Source: Triops longicaudatus
Lineage: Eukaryota > Arthropoda > Branchiopoda > Notostraca > Triopsidae
Direction of reading: 5' to 3'
Length of the DNA: 64,000 bases
Assembly: GCA_022885665.1 (NCBI GenBank)
Contig: JAGQDJ010000063.1
Span: 1-64,000, forward strand
The first letter of the stretch is position 1, and each line of letters starts with the position of its first letter. A program made the position numbers and the translations under genes. Under the pieces are notes generated by a model. It saw only the letters and a program-made list of their open reading frames with translations. It did no database searches and was not told the DNA's origin. Below, in pieces: positions 1-12,098 of the stretch.

Positions 1-22
1 ATATCAATATCGATATTGATAT
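1..22. promoter_or_regulatory. 22-bp perfect palindrome with TATCGATA core upstream of HROB
   Basis: The first 22 bases are an exact palindrome centred on CGAT, and positions 8-15 read TATCGATA. That octamer is the DRE element bound by DREF in arthropod promoters of replication and growth genes. It lies about 64 bp upstream of the HROB-like start codon, so a promoter role fits. The palindrome touches the window edge and could be longer. The sequence is directly visible; the regulatory role is inference. Confidence 0.4.
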
Positions 23-85
23 CTCTCCTCCCCCATGATACAAACAAACTAACGTGGTGGGCACATTCAAATTGTTCAGCTGAGG

Positions 86-1907
86 ATGTATGAATTTGAT
101 CAATTTTTCGACGACGACGATAACGACGTAACATTTATTGCAACTTTTTTTCACAAATCTTACCGTACGCTAAATGTTATCTATTTTAATAGATATTTTT
201 CAATGAAGAAGTTCTAAAAGTTGCCGATTCACAGTTACCTGTTGAGAAAGCAAACTTAACTCCAGCGAAAACAAGAAATTCTCCTGATAAATGGCATGAA
301 AAAAACAACTTACCTGCATCAGCGCTACATGTTTCACCAGAAATTGGTCTTAGCTATGTGTTCAGAGCACAAGAAGAAGACCTGCCTGCCTTGGAAGCAC
401 CGAAACCAAATTCACCAAACATTTCTTCTGACTATAGAAATTTTAACGAAGACTCCGGAACTTGTCAAGACCTTCACACAGTATCAACAACACATAAAGA
501 AAGCCTCAGCACGACCGTAACACGAAAAAGGAAGTTTCCCGGCCCGGCAGGAATTCTATCGGACGAATCGGAAACTTTTTGCCCTAAGAAGCTTAGTCTT
601 TCTGAAGAATCGAGTGCCAGCACGCGTGCTATGGTAAGGTTCCTTCTTCTGAACTTTTTCTGAGTTCTCTAAATTCTGATTTGAAACTAACTTTCAGTTT
701 ATTTACGGCTCTGTCCCACGAAAACCTATTTTCTTGAATTTATAATTAGTTAACTAACCTTTTCTTTTCAGTCAAAAGAAGTCTCGCAGAAAGCAATTCA
801 GGTGTCACTGTTATGGAAAGAAATTGTTGCCAAACTTTCAGCGCAACACCCTGCTTTCTCGACGTACAACCTTGGTTGGGTCCGTGAGCAAACACAGTTT
901 ATTTTCCACGCACCTGTTTTGGTTCTCCAGCTCAACTGCATCAACCTCAGTGGACCAAACGCGGTCGCACACTTTTCTGACAGTTTTGGTAACTTTTTTT
1001 TCACTCTCCATGAAAAGTAAGACACCAGAAAATCTTTCCGTGAAAATAACGAATATACTGTGAAACAAAGAATGTTTTCACTTTGTCTTTCATTCTTTTT
1101 CAGGTGAAATTCGAGCTTCTTTGCAAAATGAGCTAACCAAGATGTATTGCCACCTTCTCACACCAGGATCGATATTGGTCTGCAAGAAAGTCAACGTTAT
1201 GGGTAGCAAATTGCCCATTAGTCACACGTTTCATTTGGCACTTACGCTTCGTAGCCTCTTGTCTATCCACTACCTCGCTGATGGAGCACTACAAGTACCG
1301 TTGTCCTCCTTTTCTTTCGTCTTATCAAGTATTTACCGAAATCTGCAGTTTCTGTCCAAGTCCAGCCCAGGTTCTTAAAGTTTACCGAGCTTCCTTGATC
1401 TAGTTATCCTGAAAAAATCACTGAAAAAGAAATGGTTAAGTTTCATTCTCATGTTCTTTGCAGTCATTGGTTCATCAGGCGTTAGACAAAAATGAAATCG
1501 CCCAGATCGTCGAAACGGTTCAAATGAAATTATCCTCGGCGCCCAGTACCGACGCCGAAGAAGAGTTCCCTTCGACAAGTATTTGCTCCGGCAGCGGGCA
1601 AAACAATGTAACGGCACGTCCGCCGTCCCTTGTTACAGACAAATTTCCTATTCCGGCCCGTACGGCCCACGTTACCAGCAGGAACTTCACCTTCAAACCG
1701 TCTGCTACAATCATTCCCCATTCATCTCCCGTAACGCCTCCTCCTTTTTCCGTTTCGGCATCTTCCCCGAGTTTGCAGCTAACTGGCGAGCACCGAACAC
1801 AAAGCACGTCAAGCTCGGTAGACGATCGTGCTCCAACTGCGACGAACGGCTTCGCTGAAACTTTTTTCGACGGTTTGGACGAATCGACGTTTTTTGACGA
1901 ATTCTGA
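86..1907 (+). CDS. HROB: HROB-like homologous recombination OB-fold protein
   Basis: Five exons: 86-127, 193-633, 772-988, 1104-1294 and 1464-1907, giving about 444 aa. Exon phases join cleanly at GT-AG sites. The end of exon 4 is the least certain (donor gtaccg at 1295, chosen because it keeps frame). The start is the ATG at 86, which opens an acidic N-terminus (MYEFDQFFDDDD). Residues 126-135 carry KRKFPGPAG, the hallmark motif of HROB (C17orf53/MCM8IP). Residues from about 175 form the OB-fold region, with a DSFGEIRASL segment and LTPGSILVCKKV matching the vertebrate GEIxG and PGSVLLLKQV strands. The C-terminus is Ser/Thr/Pro-rich and ends in a short acidic stretch. In vertebrates HROB loads the MCM8-MCM9 helicase during homologous recombination. 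The gene converges on ABCB6, with stop codons 105 bp apart. Family assignment is confident; function is inferred from the family. Confidence 0.8.
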
Positions 1908-1991
1908 TACTTGTTTATATGCTTTGTATTTAAGCTGCGTTATTTGTTTTGTGTACAGTTTTCCCCCACTATTTTGTGTAAATTAATTCGG

Positions 1992-1997
1992 AATAAA
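1992..1997 (+). terminator. AATAAA poly(A) signal of HROB
   Basis: A canonical AATAAA lies 85 bases after the HROB stop and 16 bases before the convergent ABCB6 stop codon. The HROB cleavage site therefore probably falls at or inside the ABCB6 3' end. Confidence 0.6.
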
Positions 1998-2012
1998 AGG
2001 AGCTAAAAGAAA

Positions 2013-3780
2013 CTATTCTGCCAGTCGAGCGTTCTCATCGCTGTTGATTTGCTGATTCCACATGTCAGCATACAGCCCATTGGCGTCTAAAAGCTCCTCG
2101 TGCCTAAAACGAATCATTTTTTTTACGCAATTTTTTTTCGAAAAAGAAAATCTTTCGTTTCGTTTTCGTACCTTCCCCTTTCGGCAATCTGGCCGTCTTT
2201 TAAGACCAAAATTTGATCCGCATGGATGATTGTGGAAAGTCGATGCGCGACGATCAGCGTTGTGCGGTTGGTGCAAATTTTGTTCAATGAAGCCTATATT
2301 GTTTACAATTATTTTACGATTAGAACAGTTCTTTGAAAGAAGCAAGATTTAGTTTACCTGAATGTTACGTTCCGTGTGCGTATCCAGCGCACTGGTAGCT
2401 TCGTCTAGTAACACAAAGGCCGGCGATTTGAGCAACGTTCGAGCAATGGCTACTCTTTGCTTCTCACCGCCGCTTAATTTCAACCCTCGTTCTCCAACCT
2501 GGAAACAGCAATCATACTAAAGTTCACTACAGCCCTTTATAATGACTTTCTGACTGATATTAAAGATATAAAATCGAAATACATTTGCATAAGCATTATT
2601 GACACCGACGTGAGGATGGCTCAAGGATATTTTAAATAATATGTAAAGTTGACGCGTTAAACAAAGCAAAATCTTGTCTTTGTGTTGTGAAGTTGTTTTA
2701 ACGCGTGTTTGCTACCAATTGTTTAAAAGTATGTTCTGTTGGCAAGGTATTTCTCGCGTATTTTGTTACAAAAACGGCTGGAATCGGAAGTCTTTCTTCC
2801 TTTTTGCGTGCAAAGTTAGCAAAAAACCGGATCCCAGTGTGGCAAACACTCAAGGTAACAACGTTAGGAATGTCAACTCCATTAGAGAATTGGTTCTTAA
2901 TCGCCTCAAACACGGCACAACAGCTTCCACACAAAAACGGATCGAAATGGGCTTACTAAAGTATCGTAGCCATCAGGGAATGACACGATTCTGTCGTGAA
3001 TATCCGCGTGTCGAGCTGCGTCGTAAATTTCTTCTTCTGTGGCATTGACTCGTCCGTACTGGATGTTATACCTTCAAACAAACCAACAAAACGTTCAAAT
3101 GTTGAGCAAGCAAAAATCGACAAACATGAAAAACGGATCTCATAAGCCCTGACGCTAGAAAAGACAACTGAAATTGCTAGATAGAAAAAGCCATTAAAAA
3201 TCTGGTAAGGTTAAACTAAATGAACAAGAGTAAACAAGTCTAGAAAATAAAAAAAGTAAGCTACAGAGAATTGAAATGACGTAAAACTGTGCACAATGAT
3301 TCATAGTACCGAAGCGTCCAAATTTTTACTTGATGGAATCGTTGAACAACACAGTATCTTGAGGTACAACACCAATGGAATGGCGCAAGGAAACTTGCGT
3401 AACGCCACGTACGTCTTGGCCATCCAACAAGATGCTTCCTTCTTGCGCATCAAAGAAACGGAACAATAACCTTATTATGGTCGACTTACCTTCACCAGAA
3501 GGGCCCACCTATAAAAGAAAATTGCTTTTACCAAAAACTCGCAACGACGCCAAAGGACCGAACTGCTTACTAAGGCAACAGTTTTGCCCGGCGGAACGGT
3601 AAACGACACGCCTTGGAGGATCGGCTTCTCCGGCCGGTAATAGAAATGCACGTTGCGAAACTCGAGTTTTCCTGCTTTGACGAATAACGGCAACGCCCCG
3701 GGGTTATCTCTGACTTCTTGCTTTTCTTGCAGTAACTCGAGCATGTTTTCCATGTCGATGAAACTTTGCTGAATCACCCT

Positions 3781-3826
<46 letters not shown>

Positions 3827-6076
3827 GTTTCCTTCCTTTGGAACGTTCAGCGTAAACAGAAGAGACAATTACTTGCAACAAATACTGTAACACACAAGTA
3901 GTACTACAACGTCAAAACCAATACGACGGAAGAATAAAAACGACGTTAAAAAATGGATTCGTCAATTCGTCAAAAAATATACCTATAGTAAGTGCCGAAC
4001 CAGTTTAAGGGCGTGTACAATTGCATGATGTAAGTGCTGAAAAGAACAAAGTCGCCCACAGTGAGTTCTCCATCCACGGCCATTTTGACGCACAGCATCG
4101 AGCCGGCCAGTAAGCCGAGCGTCATGACGACGTTTTGGACCGTATTGAGCAAATTCAGCGAAGCAGTCGATTTCCACTCCTCCGTCTGGTACGCTTCCAT
4201 GACGTCCCGGTACCGCTGGACTTCGTACGCCTCGGCTCCGTAGTACTTGACCGTTTCGAAGTTGAGGAGCGAATCCACCGCGCGGGCTTTGAGTTTGTTA
4301 TCTTGAATATTCATCGAGCGCTTGTATTTGGTTCGCCATTCCGTTACCCAAATCGTCGACGCTGTGCGAACCGATTAATGGAAGGAAAGCATTAAACGTG
4401 CATGAAGTAAGCACGCAAAGATGTTATACTGTAAGTGCTAAAATGGAAAAACTGACCTAAGTAAACGGCCATGGTGAGGAAAATGATTAACGAAAACCAG
4501 CCGTTGAACGCACTCGCGAAGTAGACAATTGCAATAACTATATCGGCAATGGTGGGCAGGATGCTGAAAACGAGGTAACTCAGCAGATTATTCACCGAAT
4601 CCGTGCCACGGTTGATGACGCGCAGAACTTCGCCCGTTTTGCGACTCAAATGCCAGCGCAAGCTTAAACTGTGCAAATGCTGAAACAATCGCATCTAAAA
4701 TAAAGAGATAAAAAGCGCAACATAAGAAGCATCAACACAAACTTCAACACATTAATAATACAAGCATGTGCGTGATAAGTTCCAAATACTTAAAAATACG
4801 CACGTAACTTTAATGCAAGCATACAGCGAATGCTGGCTATCAAAAAATAAAAATAAATGCGTTTTCTCATCCAAGAGCCTTACTTCTGTTTCTTTGGTAG
4901 TATACTGCTGGACAGAGATCCAAAGCAAGCTTCTTAAATTGTTTAAAAAGCCCATGCCGCCCGTTCCACCGCCTTGCAAAAACTTGACAGCCACGAAAAT
5001 CAATACCAAATCCCAACGGAAAACAAGGACCGCACTTTGACTTAGAGTCATGCTGTCCACTATAGGAGACAAAAAAAAAAAGACAAATATTTTAAATACC
5101 TCGAAAATTGACACCTCTTAGAAAAAATAAGCTAAAGAAATTACAAGGGCGTGCTTATACCTAGCATTTTATATAAAAGGGGAACGTACAAATTAGCCAC
5201 GCGGCCCAAGCCCAGTAAAACAAGGCAAAACAAAACGCGGGCTTGGAGCGCAAAAGAATTTTTGGGCCAAATGAACGGAAAAAGCGTTTTCAGTTTCTTC
5301 CACAAATCGCTCCAGGGCGAAACTTGCTGCGCTGGGGGCGTTTCTGTTGTGTTTTGATCCAACAAACCAGCCTACACAAATTTCGTTAAACTGAATTCAA
5401 ATGTCCCAACATATTTTTATTCTTTTATTTTTATTACCGTTCCAGATTCGTCGTCGACATACAAACGGCTCGCAGCTGTATACACGCCCGGAGCTTTTAA
5501 ACCCAGGAAAAACGCTACTCCAGTTGCCACATATCGCGCCACAAACAAGGAAAATTCAATCTGGTCCGTTTGGGTGCGTAAAGCGAACCACCAATCCGCA
5601 CTATGTAGATTGACGAAATAGACATTCTCGCGGACGAAAGCCAGCGTCCAGAAGACTAGGAGAATAAATCCGTGACCTCTCGTGGGAATGGACGGCAGCA
5701 TGTAATTCCGCTCCAAGAAAACGACGCGTAAACTCAAGGGCCAGATAAAGGTGTTGGCCAAGCCGGTAAGCAAAACGTAGCCGTAAAGAGTGCCGTTATG
5801 AACGAGGTACGTTTGAACCAGTGTATCGGCAATGGCTAGTAACGTAAGAATAGACAACGTAGCGACTTGTAGGAGGAAAAGCTTGGATTTAATGGGCCGT
5901 GCGGGTAAAGGTGTTGAGAACTTGCGGTAGACGAGGATTTCTGACAAGCCGAATATGACTAAGAAACCAGCGAGGATCGCAGAGGTCACTGTGTCCATAA
6001 AACACTGAGAGAGGCCGTGGTTGAGCCAAACTTGGCCCACGGTTATATTCGGCCCGCAGTATTCCATGTTGAGCAT
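2013..6076 (-). CDS. ABCB6: ABCB6-type mitochondrial/lysosomal ABC half-transporter
   Basis: Eleven exons: 6076-5438, 5371-5161, 5059-4884, 4694-4457, 4361-3983, 3778-3571, 3508-3330, 3071-2957, 2498-2358, 2293-2172 and 2103-2013, giving about 832 aa (human 842). All join in phase at GT-AG. The N-terminus has the extra hydrophobic TMD0 typical of the ABCB6/HMT1 group (residues about 20-200). A six-helix ABC membrane domain follows, with conserved RAVDSLLNFETVKYYGAE and LNWFGTYY. The nucleotide-binding domain has Walker A GPSGEGKST (about 619-627), Q-loop VVPQDTVLF, signature LSGGEKQR (about 723), Walker B and D-loop LLDEATSALD (about 747) and switch His in VAHRLST (about 779). All catalytic elements are intact. 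ABCB6 moves porphyrins; HMT1-like relatives move phytochelatin or metal conjugates, which the sequence cannot separate. A good acceptor (tttttcag) just upstream of the ATG suggests a non-coding first exon. Confidence 0.95.
3784..3823. repeat. A40/T40 homopolymer in ABCB6 intron 5
   Basis: Forty uninterrupted A on the plus strand. On the transcribed strand this is a T40 tract ending five bases before the start of ABCB6 exon 6 (gctag|GG), so it forms an extreme polypyrimidine tract for that acceptor. Confidence 0.95.
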
Positions 6077-6918
6077 TTTGGACCTGAAAAAATAATATAA
6101 ACACAAATGACAAATGATATAACAGTCGTAATAGTAAAAAAAATGGCCCAAGTCGTGGGTAACTGTACAAAAACGTTGGATTCTTTTTAAAAACTGTGGA
6201 GTAATGGGACAATTCGGACAGTTTTCTGATTTTTAGTTCTCGCTTCGTATACAGACGAAACTATAGCATGAAAGTTAAATAACTAGGCGCAACGATATTC
6301 TGGCTATCAAATGCCGTCAAGCGAGCTTAAAAAAAAAGAAAACTTAGGGCTAAAATAAAGGCGCCAACTTGAGTCTCTTCCCTAGTGCTTACACACTGTC
6401 CGGGGGACGGGCCACTTTGGCCTTGGGGTGGGTCAAAAGGCCGCGTGTTTTGCCGTAAAGAAACTGACATTTATCTAGAAAATATATATGGGGGAGTTGA
6501 GATATACATCCGGAAACTGATAGAATAGCAGAAGCGTTGTCGTACTGTAATAAGGTGGAAATCTGTTTGCTTTAATTTGACTTTAGCACAACACAACACG
6601 CGGTCAAAACGAAGTATTAAGACTTGTTATAATCAGGGCCGCAAATTCAGTATTCTTTATTGTCTACGATGTTTGTAAAAATTGTACTGCGTCCGAACTG
6701 GCTCGTCTCAGCTCGAAGCTCTGCTGCCGTTTGTAAGTTCGCGCCAAATGAACACCAAACAGGGAAATACAACGCAAATACACGTGGGACTAACTGGACG
6801 ACCTTGGGGTCACATAGCTGGTCGGATTGAAATGGAGATGCTTCGGGCAGTACCTTTACTACCACGTTAGTTTACAGAGGCAACTTCAGTGTGCAACAGC
6901 TAGTTCAGGAAAACCGAC
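6077..6918. other. Divergent intergenic region ABCB6 / ACMSD
   Basis: Shared 842-bp upstream region between two oppositely directed start codons. It probably holds a non-coding first exon of ABCB6, because there is an acceptor at about 6081-6082 on the minus strand. Short open frames occur here but none has family similarity or proper splice context. I see no clear TATA box. Confidence 0.5.
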
Positions 6919-8961
6919 ATGAAGATCGATATCCATACGCACATTTTGCCTAAATACTGGCCTAACCTGAAGGAGGTACAACTCTTTTCGTCGATTTGAT
7001 TAATTGTCTATACGTAAACAATCAACACGCAAGATTTTCATTCCGATTAGAGATATTTTTTCTCAAACTGGCTTCGGCGTGAACCTAGCTCGTTGCTGTT
7101 TTTATTTTATTTATTCTTTAAAAGTTTTCGAAAACACATATTTATCAAACATGTGTACCGAATATATATATATATATATTTTTCCCCAAGCGCTACGGTT
7201 ACGACGGATTTGTCCAGCTGGAGCATAACTGCGGCCAGGCTCACAAAGCTCATATGCTCAAAGACGGGAAACTATTTCGAGTGGTGGACGAGAACTGCTG
7301 GGATGCACCAACTCGCTTAAAAGAGATGGAGCAGACGCAGGTGGATGTTCAAGTACTATCAACCGTTCCTGTCATGTTCAGCTATTGGGTAAGACTAAGT
7401 TTTTGTCGTCTCCTCGTCAAAAACTAGCTTAGCATTTTCCAAAAAATGTCTCGTCAGTAAAGTTAGGCATATTGCGCGCTATACGCAGGCATCGTAAAAC
7501 TTTAAAAAAAAAAAGCTGCTGATAAATTTGCTACTCCGCTGGCGTTCTTTATCTTAGTGATTACCAACTACAATTAAAACTTGACTGCAAAATCGTACTA
7601 CGTTACTAAAGCTTTTTATTTTACTGAAGGCAAAACCGGAAGATACTCTGGATCTATGTCGCTTGCTCAACGACGATTTGGCCGGAATAATTGCTCAAAA
7701 CCCGAAAAAGTTTGTTGGGCTCGGCACCGTTCCTTTACAAGCGCCCGAGTTAGCCGCCCGGGAACTCAAGCGGTGCGTGCAGGAACTAGGCTTCAGGGGA
7801 GTCCAAATCGGGTCCCACGTTAACGAGTGGGACCTGGACGCCCCCGAGTTGGCGCCATTTTGGGCAATGGCCAACGAGCTGGAATGTGCAGTATTCGTCC
7901 ATCCGTGGGATATGCCTACCGATGGCCGGTTTAAAAAGTACTGGCTGCCTTGGCTGGTAGGAATGCCTTCTGAAACAGCTACGGCTATTTGCTGCATGAC
8001 CATGGGCGGAGTTTTCGAACGCTACCCTAGCCTGCGCGTCTGCTTTGCCCATGGAGGCGGAGCTTTCCCGTTTACCGTTGGCCGCATCGAACATGGTAAA
8101 ATTTGTAGTACAAACAAATAATAAACCGTGACAATATAAGAAACCTACAAAACATTTCTAATTCAGCATTTTAAACGAAGCCTTGTTGACACATTCTACC
8201 GTAACTGAATGCTCCATACCACGTCTTTCGTGAGACGTTACTAGAGGCGCTGATACACCATGTCTCGAGATGTGTTTACATTTGAAACTGTTTAAAACTA
8301 TGTCCACTTTAAATAATATTATTGACCTTTCTAACATAATAGTTAAGTTTATGAATAACATAAAAACGCTGAGAGTTTTCTATCAAAAGCAAAAGAAGTT
8401 TAAACAAGCATCAAAAGAGGCTTGTTTGCACCGCCATCTCGTAACAAAACAAGAACAAAACTTGATCCATTCATGGAAAGAGACAATTAATTACATTTCT
8501 TTGATTTCCTGTCTGATTAGGTTACAATGTAAGACCTGATCTGTGCGCTACCAAATGCTCCACATCCCCAAGAAAATTCCTGGGCAAGTTTTACACCGAT
8601 TCTTTGGTACACGACCCCGCTGCTCTGCAATTGCTTATCGAAGTCATTGGAGAAGTACAAAATTGCAATATCATACTGCAAGAAATAATCTTGTTTTTTA
8701 ATAAAATCAGGATAAGATTATGCTTGGAAGCGACTATCCTTTCCCTCTGGGTGAACACCACCCTGGTCACTTGATTGAATCAATGAATGGTCTGAGCTCC
8801 GATGTTAAAGTACGTACAGCAATAAACAGTTCACTAGCAATATAATTCGGTAACATCTTTCGTGTATCCTAATCGTTTTCCTCTACCTTTTTCCCCAGGA
8901 CAAACTTCTGGCCGCAAACGCTTTAGAATTCCTGAACCTCAAACGCCAAGATTTTGTATAA
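6919..8961 (+). CDS. ACMSD: ACMSD, 2-amino-3-carboxymuconate-6-semialdehyde decarboxylase
   Basis: Six exons: 6919-6975, 7191-7388, 7630-8095, 8521-8654, 8711-8809 and 8899-8961, giving 338 aa (human 336), all in phase. The enzyme decarboxylates ACMS in the kynurenine pathway, diverting flux from quinolinate and NAD to picolinate or the glutarate branch. It is a metal-dependent TIM-barrel amidohydrolase. The zinc ligands are visible: H6-x-H8 in KIDIHTHILP, H176 in VFVHPWDM, and D293 in LGSDYPFPLG. Conserved segments VLSTVPVMFSYW, VQIGSHVNEWDL, YWLPWLVGMP and FAHGGGAFPFTVGR are intact. It ends GTPBP10-ward, 119 bp before that gene's stop. A (TA)n tract sits in intron 1. Confidence 0.96.
7162..7179. 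repeat. (AT)n microsatellite in ACMSD intron 1
   Basis: Nine AT units lie just upstream of the ttttccccaag acceptor of ACMSD exon 2. Confidence 0.8.
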
Positions 8962-9080
8962 AATGTCGTGTCTGCATTCCAGAAAAATGTCTTGTTTTTT
9001 CGTGTTTTTAATCGTAGTATACCGCGTAAAAAATATACAAGTAAGCTAATCGCGTGTATTCTTTAAAAATGGTACAAAAT

Positions 9081-10677
9081 CTACACAAGTTTGACCGGTG
9101 ACTGCTCGTTAATCTCCAAATTTCGTCGTTCATTCGCTTCGTCTAAGACTTTGTTCAAACTTTCCTCGTTCTTCATCTCTGCGTAAACGTCCAACAGCGT
9201 TCTAATCTTTTCCATTACGCTTTTGACTGACGCTGGATCGGATTTGGCTGAAATGGGCAAAACCTCGTCGAAATTCACATAGCGTGAGGGTCTGAGTTCA
9301 CTCGGCAAATCAAGCGGAGCGCCTGAAAATTTGAAAACGTTGTAAATTTCCCTAGAACAGTAAACTTTTGTTTCAGAACTAACGAAACATACTTTCTAAG
9401 TCGTTTAGATGGGGTAACAGCCTATCGAACTTGTCGTGCGCGTTGGGCGTGTCCATTTTGTTAACTACTAACAATGCTGGCTTATCTAGTAAATCATCTC
9501 TGTACAACTCAAGCTCCTGAATTCAAAACCAAACATAAAAATGTGTATGAAAAATATATTAAAAACTTTTTGAAATTGAACGCGGGTAGTTCTTTAGAGT
9601 ATTTACTTTGTTTAACAAAGCTACAGTTTCTAACGCGCTTCGATAGGGATACTTGGGCCCCAATCGGAATCCATTCACGTCTACGACAAAGAGAAGCAGC
9701 TTGGTTCTCTCCACGTGCCTCAAGAACTGGTGTCCAAGCCCAATATTTCGGTGAGCTCCTTCGATCAAACCAGGCAAATCGGCCACCGTGATCTGCCGCT
9801 CGTCTTTAAACACCATGGTACCGATTTGCGGCCTAATGGTTGTAACTTGGCAAGAAGAATTATCGTATATATTTCTCGTCCTTTTTTCTCTTCATTTGTC
9901 TAGAGCTTACAAGGGTAATCAGCAATTTTTGGCGAAGTTCGCGATACTCCTTTCAAGAAGGTGGATTTCCCCGCGTTGGGAAAGCCCACTAAGCCCACGT
10001 CAGCGATTAACTTGAGATCCAGCAAGATTCGCCTGGTCTCGCCCTTTTGGCCATTGTACTGCGTTACGTTCGAGCCTCCTGCTCCACCTCGGGCTACAAT
10101 GAGCTTCTCGTCATTGTGGTTCAGCTCGCCTAAATCGACCCCAATTCAAGTTTTTGGAATTTTTTTTTCCTTTTTCGAGATATACCTAAAACAGCTCCAT
10201 GGTCGTCAATCACTGTGATTCCTACGGGAATTTCCACTACTTTATCAGCTCCTGGGTTGCCTACCAGTCTGTGAGCGTGGCTATTCTCTCCGCTGTCGGC
10301 GACTAACTGCTTGGAAGCGTTCTTCTGAAAAACTCTGCTGAGAGTTTGGCCTAACTAGACACATTTAAAAGGTTTATTCGCCTGCTCTTTGGGCGGTATA
10401 CAGTAATAACGAACCTTCGCGCGATACTAGGACGATGTCACCTCCTTTGCCTCCTACACCACCGTACCTAGGTAAACCCATGCCTCCCGATCCAGCTACG
10501 GCTTTCAAGCGGAGGGAATCGATGAATTCGTTTCTAACACGCTTTTTGACATTGCCCTGTGTTGTTGAAAGAAAAAAGCCGTAGGACGTGAGAAAACGAA
10601 GGTTTGACTTACTGTGTTAGTTAAGAGACAACCTTAAAAGCCTTGGAAGCGAAAAACTGACGACAACAATACCACAT
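9081..10677 (-). CDS. GTPBP10: GTPBP10, mitochondrial Obg-family GTPase
   Basis: Seven exons: 10677-10633, 10556-10415, 10335-10186, 10129-9911, 9845-9607, 9516-9393 and 9322-9081, giving 386 aa (human 387). The Obg fold is glycine-rich (GSGGMGLPRYGGVGGKGGD; later ARGGAGG). The G domain has G1 GFPNAGKST (about 161-169), G3 DLPG (about 208), and G4 NKMD (about 284). The VADLPGLIEGAH...GHQFLRHVERT stretch places it with GTPBP10 rather than MTG2/GTPBP5. GTPBP10 acts in assembly of the mitochondrial large ribosomal subunit. Exon 1 encodes only a 15-residue leader. Its intron needs the unusual donor gttgtc: the strong gtaagt 20 bases later is preceded by stops in all three frames. That makes exon 1 the weakest part of the model. 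Confidence 0.92.
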
Positions 10678-11396
10678 GTTTTAGCACTTTTTGTATTGAA
10701 TTTCAAGGTAGGAGGAATGCGAGCTACGGAAACGCTGCACTAGGCTAACTTCGTTCCTGGAACCCTTGAGTTACTTTTGCTCACTTGACCGAGTCTCTCC
10801 AGAGACAAGTTTTTAAAAATAAAATAAATTAAACATTTAAGTCAAAAGCCCCAGTGTGGTGACGTTTTTTTAAACTACCTGGCAAATATTGCAGTGTATC
10901 ACATTCACTAAAATAGGCACACTGCACCAATTAAGAATTCTTACCTTTCGAAAACGAAATTCTTTGTAAATATAAATTGCTTATTTATGTCAATAATAAT
11001 ATGGCTAATTTCAAATGTTTAAGTTGGGTTTTTAAGTTCAACCGACCATTGCGAAGTCTACAGTGAGGAACAACACGACGCATTATTAACAAGTTCTGTA
11101 TTTTTCGTATATTTCGAAATTCTGGACCGTTTATATGTACAGCAAAGAAAATACCCAATCTAGCATGAAGGAACTACGGAAATTAGCGCAGCAAGAAGAC
11201 GCAATTTTTCGGCTAACTAGTCATATATGTAAGAGATGCGATTTCAATAAAAAGAAAAATCACAAAAAACGTGCAGATTTCACTGCTCCTTTTGGGAGAA
11301 GAAAGAGTGTGTCCAGCGCATTATACGTAATACCCAAGTGTGTGGGGACAAGTCGGAGACCATTTCTTGGATTAGATTATACGTCTTTTTCTCTTT
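10678..11396. other. Intergenic, GTPBP10 promoter side / GABARAP 3' side
   Basis: About 0.7 kb of AT-rich DNA with no coding exon I can support. It contains the GTPBP10 upstream region and the GABARAP 3' flank. An open frame at 11135-11494 (+) is antisense to GABARAP exon 3 and has no family match. Confidence 0.5.
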
Positions 11397-12098
11397 TCAA
11401 TTCCCGTACACCGATTCGTCTGAGTAGGCTATGTACAGGAAGAAATCTTCCTCGTGGTGTTCCTATTGAGAATAAAAAAGAGAAAGAAAATTAGGAAATG
11501 CATTCATTGATAAGGCAAAGGTTCGTTTGCTCTAAGGAAGGCAGGATTTTACTTGGTAAAGTGAGCCCATCGTGGCACATGTCGGCGGAATGACGTTATT
11601 GACGAAAAAGAAAAGGGCGTCTTCTGGCCTGAGGTGAATCCTCTTGCGGATAAGGAAATAAAATTGTCCCACGGTCAGATCGGAAGGAACCAAATACTTC
11701 TTCTTGTCTAAATCGCCAATACGAGCCTTAGGGGCCTTTTCCACGATAACCTGTTGAATAAATACAATCAAATCTTATTAATGCAAATTTTTCCCAGACA
11801 TTTGTTCGTCTACTTTTGCAATGTTATGTTTTACAAATACTTTTAACCGCAAAAAGACAACTTATCAGTTAGAAAGTAGACATGAAACGATGTATTTTAA
11901 TGCTTTAATTGAAAAGGTAATAGCTTTGTTTACAAGGAGCAAACGTTGAACAAAACATTGCCCTGACCTGATTAACAATATAAATATTTTGATGCGAGAA
12001 AGACTTACTGGTACACGATCAGGATACTTCCTCCTGATCTTTTCACCCTCGGCTCTTCGTTTTTCGAAAGGGTTTTGTTCTTTATACTCGAACTTCAT
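11397..12098 (-). CDS. GABARAP: GABARAP, Atg8-family ubiquitin-like autophagy protein
   Basis: Three exons: 12098-12009, 11750-11553 and 11462-11397, giving 117 aa, exactly the vertebrate GABARAP length. The N-terminal MKFEYKEQNPFEKR helices mark the GABARAP rather than LC3 branch. KAPKARIGDLDKKKYLVPSDLTVGQF and RKIRKRIHL-type surfaces form the LIR-binding pockets. The protein ends DESVYGN, so Atg4 would remove one residue to expose the Gly that is conjugated to phosphatidylethanolamine. It works on autophagosome membranes and in vesicle traffic. One conserved Ser is Cys (PPTCATMG). The leader upstream contains short open frames, one ending at an ATGA overlap with this start codon. Confidence 0.97.
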
